Of a stretch of DNA of 64,000 bases, positions 17,903 to 26,830 are shown piece by piece. Position numbers and translations under genes: made by a program. The notes below the pieces were generated by a model that searched no databases, was not told the origin of the DNA, and was given only the letters and a program-made list of their open reading frames with translations. The DNA is from an archaeon (lineage in GTDB: Archaea; Thermoproteota; Nitrososphaeria; Nitrososphaerales; Gagatemarchaeaceae), in assembly GCA_021823325.1 (NCBI GenBank), contig JAKAOG010000002.1:1-64000 (forward strand). The letters are read 5' to 3'. Positions within the stretch are counted from its first letter, which is position 1; each line of letters begins with the position of its first letter.

Positions 17903-18796
17903 TTACCGGGGTCCGAATCGTCTGATCAATATGGTAAGCCCCAAGCCCAGGATGAAATACGAGTAGGCAATCTGAAGCAAAAGAAGCCCTTCGTTCCCTG
18001 AAGGACTGGCAACGAGAAAGGACCTTTGAACTGACAGGTTTAGAGCCTGAGCCAAGTCTAGACCAGTGGCCCAATTTGCGAACCCAAAGGCAAATACGCT
18101 CAGAATGAATGTGATTCCCCAGTTCTGAATGCTTTCCCCATATCCTGTCACTATCCCCCAAAAGCCGAAAGCGAACCCTTTCGGCCAACTCTCGGATGTC
18201 AGCTTGCGCTGGAGAGTTCTCTGCTCGTTGAAGTAAGCCTTGCCCGCCATGTCGTAGTCACCGACGTCGCTCCATACGCCCTTCGCCCGGCGATACGATC
18301 TGATTGCATCTGACATCAGCTCTTGAACTTCACTCTTTGGCCTGCCATGCTTCTGCAGAAGCCCAACTGCCTCAACGTAGCATCGACCGGACTTGTTGTA
18401 TGCGATTCCTGACCGCCTGTACTCCTCCAAGCCCCGAAAACCGTGCCCTGAGAAGTGGTATATTCGCCCGGCCATGGTATAATATTGAATCCTTTTGGCG
18501 TCGTCGTCCAGGCAGTCAGCCACGGCTTCATAGGAGGCAGCAGAAGAGTAGTACAGAAAGCTCTGTCGATATGAGCCAAGGTAGGTCGCAGGGAAGAGGA
18601 GGTCTGCGTCCGTTTTGAACTTCTCCGCTCTCGCGACAAACACATCCGGCGACCCCTTGACGACGGATTTTCCCTTCGCAACCTCCTCAGAGAGTTCGTC
18701 AAGGTAAGGCTGAAACTCCTTCTTCAACGTGTCGGGAGTCTCGGCGGACAACGGCCATGATTCTCGGGGTTGATTAATTGAAGTTTGCCCGAGCAC
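17903..18796 (-). CDS. Helical-repeat (TPR-like) protein with C-terminal two-TM channel-like domain
   Basis: Tyr/Ala-rich helical repeats, then YGESIQNWGITFILSVFAFGFA and IAYSYFILGLGLTILIRRFG. Confidence 0.65.
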   Translation of the reverse strand: MLGQTSINQPRESWPLSAETPDTLKKEFQPYLDELSEEVAKGKSVVKGSPDVFVARAEKFKTDADLLFPATYLGSYRQSFLYYSSAASYEAVADCLDDDAKRIQYYTMAGRIYHFSGHGFRGLEEYRRSGIAYNKSGRCYVEAVGLLQKHGRPKSEVQELMSDAIRSYRRAKGVWSDVGDYDMAGKAYFNEQRTLQRKLTSESWPKGFAFGFWGIVTGYGESIQNWGITFILSVFAFGFANWATGLDLAQALNLSVQRSFLVASPSGNEGLLLLQIAYSYFILGLGLTILIRRFGPR

Positions 18797-18847
18797 AAAA
18801 CTTTCGAAGCTTGGCCGATCGATGGGCGCACACGTGCAAATCGTATC

Positions 18848-18863
18848 AAAGGCAGGTGCCTTT
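18848..18863. promoter_or_regulatory. Palindrome AAAGGCAggTGCCTTT upstream of tgtA
   Basis: Perfect 7-bp arms in the divergent intergenic region. Confidence 0.3.
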
Positions 18864-18923
18864 TTGGGACAACGAGGTTTGTCCCTCAGCGCTTAAAGCG
18901 ACCGCCCACTCGGCTGAGCGAAG

Positions 18924-20396
18924 TTGGAGTTCACGTTTGAAGTGAAGGAGACGGACCTCCTCGGGAGGGTCGGGGAGCTGCGCGTGGGAGGGAAGACCCT
19001 GGAGACCCCTTACATGTTCCCGGTCATCCACCCGGTCAACCAGCAGATACCGACCCAGGAGCTGACGTCGATGGGGTACGCCGGGCTGATGACCAACTCC
19101 TACATCATCTACTCTCGGAGGAGGCAGGAGGCGCTCGAGAAGGGGATACACTCGCTCCTGGGTTACGACGGGGTCTTCATCACAGACTCGGGAGGGTACC
19201 AGGTCCTCGAGTACGGAGACCTGGAGATCGGTTACAAGGACGTGGCTGAGTTCCAGGCTCGAATCGGCTCGGAGCTGGCGGTGACGCTCGACAGGCCGAC
19301 GGGGTACCCGCAGAAGAGGCCCGTTGCGAAGGCGTCCGTGGACTACAGCTTCAAGAACGCGAAGGCGACGCTGGACGAGTTCGGAGAAGAGAAGACGACG
19401 TGGGTCGGCCCCATCCAGGGAGGGCTGTACCTCGACCTTGTCAGGAGGTCTGCGAAGTCCCTCGTCGCGGCCGGGTTCGAGTTCCTCGCGCTCGGGAGCC
19501 CCGTGCAGGTCATGCAGAACTACATGTACTCGGACCTCGTCGACATGATCGTCGCCGCGAGGCGCGCCATACCGTACTCCGTCCCGCTGCACCTCTTCGG
19601 CGCGGGGCACCCGCTGACGATGCCTCTCGCAGTGGCGCTCGGGTGCGACACCTTCGACTCGGCGAGCTACGTCCTCTTCGCCAGGAGCGGCCGCTACATG
19701 ACGAGGAGCGGGGTCCTCACGCTGAAGTCGATGAAGTACCTCCCATGCAGCTGCCCCGCCTGCGCCGCGACCAGCGTCACGGAGCTGTCGGAGATGGGGC
19801 ACCAGGAGAGGACGCGCGTCCTTTCCCTCCACAACCTGTCTGTCCTCAGGGAGGAGATCGAGTCGTGCAAGGAGGCGGTGTCTGAAGGGAGGCTCTGGGA
19901 CCTGGTCGAGGAGAGGTCCATGGCTCACCCGAAGCTAAGGGACGCCTTCGCGAGGATGGCGGAGTACAGCCGCGACCTTGAAGTCGGGACCCCCGCCCTG
20001 AAGGACAGGGGGCTCTTCGTCAGGAGCGACCTCGACCGGGCGAGGCCCGAGCTCGCGATAGCGAAGTCCAACCTCGCGGGCGCGACGTCGAAAAGGTCGA
20101 AGGCGGCGCGGGTGGTGGCGGGCCCGTCGGGGAGCAGAGAGAAGGCGGACGAAGACCTCTACGGCGTCCACCCCGTCCTGGGGGCGTATCCTATCGAGCT
20201 TCAGTTCCAGTACCCGTTCAGCCAGACCGAGACTTCCTTAGCCCAGGCCGCGCCCCCCGACCCGAAGAGACAGCTGAAGGCGCTCGGTTACGCCACGGTG
20301 AAGAAACGGGCGGGCGAAGGGAAGCCTGTCAGGAGTAGACGGACCCGGCGGGGCGCTTCTCCTTCTCTTCGATCATCTTCAGCTCGCTCTCGATGA
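18924..20396 (+). CDS. tgtA: Archaeosine tRNA-guanine transglycosylase
   Basis: TDSGGYQVLEYG, TLDRPTGYP, WVGPIQGGLY, GAGHPLTMPLAVALGCDTFDSASY, CSCPAC. Confidence 0.95.
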   Translation: MEFTFEVKETDLLGRVGELRVGGKTLETPYMFPVIHPVNQQIPTQELTSMGYAGLMTNSYIIYSRRRQEALEKGIHSLLGYDGVFITDSGGYQVLEYGDLEIGYKDVAEFQARIGSELAVTLDRPTGYPQKRPVAKASVDYSFKNAKATLDEFGEEKTTWVGPIQGGLYLDLVRRSAKSLVAAGFEFLALGSPVQVMQNYMYSDLVDMIVAARRAIPYSVPLHLFGAGHPLTMPLAVALGCDTFDSASYVLFARSGRYMTRSGVLTLKSMKYLPCSCPACAATSVTELSEMGHQERTRVLSLHNLSVLREEIESCKEAVSEGRLWDLVEERSMAHPKLRDAFARMAEYSRDLEVGTPALKDRGLFVRSDLDRARPELAIAKSNLAGATSKRSKAARVVAGPSGSREKADEDLYGVHPVLGAYPIELQFQYPFSQTETSLAQAAPPDPKRQLKALGYATVKKRAGEGKPVRSRRTRRGASPSLRSSSARSR

Positions 20397-21024
20397 CCTC
20401 GGCCCCCTTGATCAGCGGCGCCGTGTTGGCCGTGAACCCGTACCTCTTGGACAGGAACTCGACCGCCGCGGCCGCGGCCCTCGGGTCGACCCGTTCCGTG
20501 TTGGAGTAGGCGAGCACCGCCACCGCAGGGAAGGAGTTCATCTCGAACGCGTTCAGCAGCGAGGCGACGGGCCCGACGATCATCCTGTCCTCCTCGAATA
20601 TCGGCTCCCCCGGGGCCCCTCCCTTGGAGGCGAAGGCGCTCGTCATCGCCAGCTTGTACCTGCTGTCGTCCGTCCTGAGCGTCTCGTCGAGCCCGCCGAC
20701 GAGAGCGACCTCCTTGACCCCCGACCCCATCATCCAGTCGGCGAGCTGCCTGTAGAACTCGTTCTCCTTCTCCCTTACGGGAGAGACCTCTGCCTTCAGC
20801 AGGGAAAGCTCCCCGGCCGAGAACACCTCGTACGGGGTGGATATCCTCCCTTCCACCTGAGAGGCGACCGCGGGGGCGTGCTCGTAGTCGATGAACGCCC
20901 TCCTTTCGGCCTTCAGCTCTGTGATCAGGAACTTCACGGTCCAGTATCCGGTGGCTCCGATGCCGTGGAACCCGGCTATGAGAGACGTGCCGTCCAGCCT
21001 GCTGTCTGCGGGGACCACCTTCAA
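20329..21024 (-). CDS. PAC2-family (proteasome assembly chaperone-like) protein
   Basis: LIAGFHGIGATGYWTVKFLI, VALVGGLDET, PRAAAAAVEFLSKRYGF. Confidence 0.85.
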   Translation of the reverse strand: MKVVPADSRLDGTSLIAGFHGIGATGYWTVKFLITELKAERRAFIDYEHAPAVASQVEGRISTPYEVFSAGELSLLKAEVSPVREKENEFYRQLADWMMGSGVKEVALVGGLDETLRTDDSRYKLAMTSAFASKGGAPGEPIFEEDRMIVGPVASLLNAFEMNSFPAVAVLAYSNTERVDPRAAAAAVEFLSKRYGFTANTAPLIKGAEVIESELKMIEEKEKRPAGSVYS

Positions 21025-21057
21025 CTGGGTTCTCGGACCGGTCAGGATGTTCGGGAC

Positions 21058-24000
21058 TTAAACATACGGTGCGGCGGCGGCAGGGACGGGAGGCTTCCTC
21101 CTCAGAGCGAGCAGGGCGGCGACCAGGGCGACCACCGCGACCGCCACCGCGCCGTACAGGAGGTAAGCCGAGTATCCGCTCTGGGCGGACGACTGCAGGT
21201 AAGAAGACCCTGACACCGTGAGCGACGTGGACTTCCTGTTGAGCGAGTTCACCTGGGTCCCGCCGGTGAGCGCCAGCTTGGACCCGGTGGCCGTCAGCGT
21301 CCCGACCTGCGACCCCACCAGCGTCACGCTGGAGTCATAGACGGTGAGGTTGCCTATGTTCGAGTCCATGATGGTGATGTTGACGCCGCTGACGTACAGG
21401 CTGTCCCTCCCGATCCCGGTCAGCACGTACCCGGTCCCGTTTGATGTGACCAGAGGCGCCGTGGCGATGTCGGACTGGGAGAGGGTGGCGTTAGGGTAGT
21501 AGACGTACGGGAGGACGTCCACGTAAGCTGTCGACGGGACGAGGTTGACCCCCTGTGCGGACTGGCCGCTGACGAAGACCGTCCACGGCCCGGACGCCAG
21601 CCCGGGGAGGTTGCCGAAGAACGGGTTGAACGCCGCGAGAGGAGACGGGATCTGGTACGCGCCCTGCCACTCCCCGAGGGTCGCGTTGTAGAGCATCGGC
21701 ACGCCGGTGTAGCCGTAGAAGTCCGTGACGTACGACTCGAAGGCGTACCCGGTGGCGACGACGGTGGCCATGAACGTCCCCGAGTCGACCGGGGCGCCGG
21801 TGGAGTTGGTGACCTTGGCCGTGACAGTGACGTACTGCCCTTCGTAGACGGTTGCCGGCGCGGAGACCGTGTACCTGAGGGTGGGCGCCGACACGTACAA
21901 CCCCGTGGTGAAGTTCCCGAGCTGCGCGGTGGAGCTGTCGTTGGGTTGATAGGACGAGAGGAACTGGACCTTGTAGAACCCCTGGGTGAGGTTGCTCGGG
22001 ACCGTGAAGTTGGCCTCGTTGTATCCGAAGAAGTCGAAGACGCCGAACTGGGCCTTGTTCGGAGACGGCTGCAGCTTCGCCGAGGCGACCAGCGAGCCCG
22101 AAAGGGAGTAGAAGTCCGCCGTGGCGTTGGAGGTGTAGACGCCGGAGCCGTCGGCCGTCGAGGTCTTCGCCAGCAGGACGGCGTCCTGGCCGGGGGCGGC
22201 GGAAGGCAGGGCCCCGTCCAGCGGCGTGAGGATGACCCCGGTGACCGCTTCTCCCACGTAGAAGTACGAGTAGACGCTTCCAATCCCTGGCGAGTCGATG
22301 ACGAGCTCGTACGACCCCTGGGGTTCGCCTGTCGTGATGTTCGCCTGTCCGGTGTAGAACCCGAACCCGCTCGAGTTGAGGACCACGTTGGATATCGTCC
22401 GCCCCGCGTAGATCAGGTGGGCTGTGAGCGTGGCGGTAGAGATAGGCGTCCCGTCGGGGGCGTCGACCAGCGCCGAGATGGTGAACGGGGTTCCTGCGCC
22501 CAGGGTGGTGGCGAACGGATATGGGACCGGGGTGGCGATGGCGAGGCTGTCCCCGATGCTGACGTCGGCGATGCCGTACCCCGTCGCCGTCCCCGACGTG
22601 CCGTACACCTCGACCGTCCACGAGCCTGCAGGGTCGGTGCTCTTGGGGGTGTAGCTCCCGGTCCAGGCGAAGCCGTCATACGACATGGGGACGGTCGCTA
22701 TCTGACCCCCGGGGCCGACCAGGTTCGCGTAGAAGCTCCCCGAGGTCACCGGGCCCGTCGACCCGGACGCCGTGGCTGTTATCGTGAACGCCTCCCCGTA
22801 CGTGTACTGCGCAGGGGCAGAAGCGGCGGAGCTCTTGCTCGTCGTGACCTGGATGGTCATCCCCTGGGTCTGGTTCTTCAGGGCGGCGGCCAGCGCCGTG
22901 ACGTCAGGGGTGCCGAGACCGGTCACCAGGTTGTACCCGGGCCCCGCCTGGTACTCCCCGTTGAATCCGGAGCTGATCTGGTGGAAGGCGGCCTGATACT
23001 CCGCCTTGTTCGCGTAGATGGAATAGAGCGACGGGTTGAGGAGCCCGAGGGACCTGCCGACGTACTGGTCGAGGTCGGCGGCCATCCCCGCCCAGAGAGG
23101 TGAGGCGAGGCTCGTCCCGCCTATCACGTAGTTCCCTCCTTCGAGGACGATGGCGAACCCCGTGTATGGGTTGGCGTCAGCTGAAACGTCCGGCGCGCTC
23201 CTGAACGGAGAGGTCACGGCAGAAGCCTGATAGTACGGCTGGGCGAATATGGCGCTGTACCCTCCCCCTGAGCTTACGCCCTGCCCCCCGACGTACTGTG
23301 GCGAAACGCTCCACGCCGACTCGCCCTGGTATGTCTTGCTCGAGCCTCCTCCTGTCGAGTTCGTCCCGGCGGCCATGTAAAGCGTGGTCCCGCCGACTCC
23401 GGTCACGAACGGCGAAGTGGCGGGGAAGTCGGCCGTCACCGTGGTGGTCCCGTCGAAGGCGCCGTAGTCCCCGGACGAGGCGAGGAAGGTGATCCCTTCC
23501 GCGGCGCCCTTCTGGAAGTAGTAATCGAGGTAGGCGTAGTTCAGGAACCCGGCCGCCGAGAAGCCCGACTCCCCGAACGAGTTCTCCCCGAGCCCCCAGC
23601 TCATGGACACCACGTTCCCCAGGTGATTGTCGACCACGGTCTTGACCGCCGCGAAGAGGGCGTTGCTCGCGTTGGAGGCGATCACCAGGTTGATGTGGGC
23701 GTAGGGGGCCGCGGTGTGAGCCGCTTCCACGTCGAGGGCGGTCTCAGCGTCCCACCCGTACTTTATGCCGTTCGCGGGCTGGTAAGTCCCGACCGGGATG
23801 ATCGTCAGGTTCGCCGCCGGGAGGCCGTACTCCTTGTCGAACGTCGCCAGGTCCTGCTGGATGGTCGGGTCCCCGTAGGCGTCGATGATCGCTATCGTCT
23901 CGCCCCGTCCGCCGTACCCCTGTGAGAGGAGCCCGGTGACGTTGTAGGCGTTCTGCAGGTCCTTGGCCGAGTAGTAGGTCGCGGCGAACTGTATCCCTTC

Positions 24001-24231
24001 GGCGAGGGGGACCGAGTTCGGCCTCTGCGACTGGAAGACGTTCGTGCCTTCGAGCTGGCCGAGGATGACGTAGTTTGTCGAGAACGAGACCCCTGACCCA
24101 AGGACGGGGGACGCAGGGGCAGGCGCGGCGGGAGCCTGCACGGCAGCGACGGCGACCGCGGTCTGAGCGAGCATGAGGAACGCGACGAGAGGCGCCGCGA
24201 CTCTGAGCATGCGTCCCGTAGATGACCTCAA
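21058..24231 (-). CDS. S53 (sedolisin-type) peptidase with C-terminal domains and TM anchor
   Basis: DAETALDVEAAHTAAP, SSGDYGAF, GGTSLASPLWAGM; signal-like N-terminus and C-terminal TM with RRK. Confidence 0.93.
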   Translation of the reverse strand: MRSSTGRMLRVAAPLVAFLMLAQTAVAVAAVQAPAAPAPASPVLGSGVSFSTNYVILGQLEGTNVFQSQRPNSVPLAEGIQFAATYYSAKDLQNAYNVTGLLSQGYGGRGETIAIIDAYGDPTIQQDLATFDKEYGLPAANLTIIPVGTYQPANGIKYGWDAETALDVEAAHTAAPYAHINLVIASNASNALFAAVKTVVDNHLGNVVSMSWGLGENSFGESGFSAAGFLNYAYLDYYFQKGAAEGITFLASSGDYGAFDGTTTVTADFPATSPFVTGVGGTTLYMAAGTNSTGGGSSKTYQGESAWSVSPQYVGGQGVSSGGGYSAIFAQPYYQASAVTSPFRSAPDVSADANPYTGFAIVLEGGNYVIGGTSLASPLWAGMAADLDQYVGRSLGLLNPSLYSIYANKAEYQAAFHQISSGFNGEYQAGPGYNLVTGLGTPDVTALAAALKNQTQGMTIQVTTSKSSAASAPAQYTYGEAFTITATASGSTGPVTSGSFYANLVGPGGQIATVPMSYDGFAWTGSYTPKSTDPAGSWTVEVYGTSGTATGYGIADVSIGDSLAIATPVPYPFATTLGAGTPFTISALVDAPDGTPISTATLTAHLIYAGRTISNVVLNSSGFGFYTGQANITTGEPQGSYELVIDSPGIGSVYSYFYVGEAVTGVILTPLDGALPSAAPGQDAVLLAKTSTADGSGVYTSNATADFYSLSGSLVASAKLQPSPNKAQFGVFDFFGYNEANFTVPSNLTQGFYKVQFLSSYQPNDSSTAQLGNFTTGLYVSAPTLRYTVSAPATVYEGQYVTVTAKVTNSTGAPVDSGTFMATVVATGYAFESYVTDFYGYTGVPMLYNATLGEWQGAYQIPSPLAAFNPFFGNLPGLASGPWTVFVSGQSAQGVNLVPSTAYVDVLPYVYYPNATLSQSDIATAPLVTSNGTGYVLTGIGRDSLYVSGVNITIMDSNIGNLTVYDSSVTLVGSQVGTLTATGSKLALTGGTQVNSLNRKSTSLTVSGSSYLQSSAQSGYSAYLLYGAVAVAVVALVAALLALRRKPPVPAAAAPYV

Positions 24232-24359
24232 ACGTCCTGTCCGAGCCGGCGGGCGGTATAAGAGAATTCAGCGGGAGGGGGCCAGCCGCAAAATCGCGGC
24301 TTTCACGGAAAGGCTTAACTACAGAGAAAAGTTCGCGGAATCAAAGAGTTTACGATTCA

Positions 24360-25616
24360 ATGGAGGTCAAGGTACTGGGAGCCGCCAGGCAGGTCGGCCG
24401 CTCCGCGTTTCTAGTCTCTCACAAGGACACGAAAATCCTGCTCGACTACGGGGCCATGACGACGAAGGTCCCAGGGTTCCCCATGCACGTCCCGCCGAAG
24501 GGGATCCAGGGGCTCGTCCTCAGCCACGCTCATCTCGACCACTCCGGGGCGGCGCCGCTGCACTTCCTCACAGGGTCGATGAAGCTTCACGCGACACCAG
24601 TGACCTCCGAGCTGTCCAACCTGCTCATCCAGGACTTCATCAAGATCTCAGGGCAGTACCTCCCGTTCGAGTTCCTCGACCTCATGGCGATGAACTCCAA
24701 CACCGTCAACCACGGATACATGGAGCCGTTCCAGATAGGGGACCTCACCGTGCAGTTCTACGACGCGGGGCACATCCCCGGTTCAGCGGTCGTTGCGGTG
24801 CAGGGAGGGAACAAGAGGCTGATCTACACGGGCGACATCAACGGGGAAGAGACGAACCTTCTCGCGGGGTCGTGGAAGAACCTAGGCGAGGCTGACATGG
24901 TCATAACCGAGAGCACGTACGCGACCGCGGACCACCCCGGGAGGAGGAAGGCCGAGGAGGAGTTCACCGACTTCGCGAACGCCGTGGTGGAGAGGGGAGG
25001 GATACTCCTCGTCCCAGCGTTCTCCGTGGGGAGGGCGCAGGAAGTCGCCATGACGCTGGTGAGGTCCGGGTTCAAGCACCCCATAGCCATGGACGGGATG
25101 GCCCTCAAGGTCAACGGCATACTGCTCAGATACCAGGAGTTCCTCAAGGACCCCGCCGCCCTCCGGAGGACGCTGGAGACGATAGAAGAGGCGACGAGCT
25201 GGAGCCAGAGGCGGAGGCTCATCAAGAGGCCGGGAGTGATAGTGTCACCTGCGGGGATGCTCGTCGGGGGCGCTTCGATATTCTACAACGAGCACCTATC
25301 CATGGACGAAAAGAACGCCATCGCGATCGTGAGCTTCCAGGTCCCTGGCACGCCCGGGAGGACGCTCATCGAGAAGGGGCTGACGATATACAGAGGGAAG
25401 CCGACGAAGGTGAAGGCCGAGGTCCGCCGCTTCGACTTCTCTTCGCACTCCGGGAGGTCCACCCTCCTGAGCGACCTGAAGGGGGTCGGAGGGAGCCCGA
25501 AGTTCCTCACCGTCCACGGAGAGGAGGAGTCGTGCCTCGCCCTCGCGAAGGAGCTCCACGACGGGTTCGGGGCTGAGGCGACGGCCGCGATGCCTGGTCA
25601 GGAATTCACCGTCTAA
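24360..25616 (+). CDS. Archaeal beta-CASP metallo-beta-lactamase ribonuclease (aCPSF2-like)
   Basis: SHAHLDHSG, YTGDINGEETNL, FDFSSHSGRS; start at ATG 24360. Confidence 0.9.
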   Translation: MEVKVLGAARQVGRSAFLVSHKDTKILLDYGAMTTKVPGFPMHVPPKGIQGLVLSHAHLDHSGAAPLHFLTGSMKLHATPVTSELSNLLIQDFIKISGQYLPFEFLDLMAMNSNTVNHGYMEPFQIGDLTVQFYDAGHIPGSAVVAVQGGNKRLIYTGDINGEETNLLAGSWKNLGEADMVITESTYATADHPGRRKAEEEFTDFANAVVERGGILLVPAFSVGRAQEVAMTLVRSGFKHPIAMDGMALKVNGILLRYQEFLKDPAALRRTLETIEEATSWSQRRRLIKRPGVIVSPAGMLVGGASIFYNEHLSMDEKNAIAIVSFQVPGTPGRTLIEKGLTIYRGKPTKVKAEVRRFDFSSHSGRSTLLSDLKGVGGSPKFLTVHGEEESCLALAKELHDGFGAEATAAMPGQEFTV

Positions 25617-25655
25617 GGGTAGACTAAATACCGAGATTTTGGACGCGCGTACTGT

Positions 25656-26531
25656 TTGAGCGACCCACAGGCGGTGCTGCCCGAGAAGAGGGTGACTGCG
25701 GGGAACCTGCTCGTCGCTGCCGCGGTGGTGGCCGTGATCCAGCTCGTCGCGCTTTCGATAACGAGCCAGAACCTGCCCGTCTACAGCACCCTTCCGGGCC
25801 CGAGCTACGCGCCGGCGGGGACGTCGATAGCCGGGTCAGCCGTCAACGCGGTGATCCTGGTGGCGTTCGCCTTCGTCATGACGGTGGTGCTCGTATGGCT
25901 GCTCAGGAGGAAGATGGTCCTTTCGTTCAAGGTGCTGATATTCGGCTCGGTCGCATTCTCGGCGTTCGTGCTCACCCTCGTCACCGCCGACATGTTCGCG
26001 GTGAACTACCTCCCGGCCAGCTTCGAGCTCCCGGTGGCGTACGGGGTCCCCGCGCTGATCGTCGCCGCGCTGGCGTACGTCATATTCGTGAAGAACGTCC
26101 CGTGGCTCGGGACGGTGATGCTCGCCTTCGTCGGCGCGGAGGTCGGGAGCTTCTTCGCCGAGACCCTGTCGCCGTGGACGGCGCTGGCCCTCCCCATCGC
26201 GTTCTCGGTCTACGACATCTACGCGGTGTTCAGGGGGCCGCTCAAGGCCCTCGTCGGGACGGCTCCGAACATCGCGCTCGTGGGCATGTCCATCAAGGCG
26301 GGCGAGTTCACCATCGGCCTCGGGGACGTGGTCTTCTACACCCTCCTCCCGTCGCTCGCGCTCTATCAGTTCTATCCGACGTTCGGCATCCTCCCTGCGG
26401 CGCTCACGATAGCGGCGATAGACGTGGGGACGGTGATAACGCTCTTCCTCCTGTCCAAGAAGCGGCTCCTGCCGGGGCTCCCGATACCGATACTGCTCGG
26501 GGTCCTGGTGATAGTCGGGTTCCTGGTCTAG
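25656..26531 (+). CDS. Presenilin/signal-peptide-peptidase-like intramembrane aspartyl protease
   Basis: Multi-TM with FSVYDIYAVFRGPLK and TIGLGDVVFYTLL. Confidence 0.85.
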   Translation: MSDPQAVLPEKRVTAGNLLVAAAVVAVIQLVALSITSQNLPVYSTLPGPSYAPAGTSIAGSAVNAVILVAFAFVMTVVLVWLLRRKMVLSFKVLIFGSVAFSAFVLTLVTADMFAVNYLPASFELPVAYGVPALIVAALAYVIFVKNVPWLGTVMLAFVGAEVGSFFAETLSPWTALALPIAFSVYDIYAVFRGPLKALVGTAPNIALVGMSIKAGEFTIGLGDVVFYTLLPSLALYQFYPTFGILPAALTIAAIDVGTVITLFLLSKKRLLPGLPIPILLGVLVIVGFLV

Positions 26532-26722
26532 AACTCTGTGACGGGGACCTTGATCCCTTTGATCAGCGCGTCGGCTTCTTCGGAGGTGGTCTTGAAGGTG
26601 TACAGCGCTTCCTCCGTCCTCAGCTTGACCTTCGCCCTGTCTCCTGAGCGTGAGACCCTGATCTCGTCCGCGTGCTCAAGCAGCTTCTCGAACTGCTCTT
26701 TGGTCGTGATTTCCTTTGGCAC
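26528..26722 (-). CDS. rpl38e: Ribosomal protein L38e
   Basis: PKEITTKEQFEKLLEHADEIRVSRSGDRAKVKLRTEEALYTFKTTSEEADALIKGI matches the L38e pattern; GTG start at 26722. Confidence 0.8.
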   Translation of the reverse strand: MPKEITTKEQFEKLLEHADEIRVSRSGDRAKVKLRTEEALYTFKTTSEEADALIKGIKVPVTEF

Positions 26723-26830
26723 GAAGGAACCCCTCCGCGGGGCGCTTATGAACACTAGCGGTCGCTACCGGGGTCCGTGCCTGGGGAGACGTGAGTCTGC
26801 TCTAAGCGCGCCGGGCTCGGGCGCGCTCGC

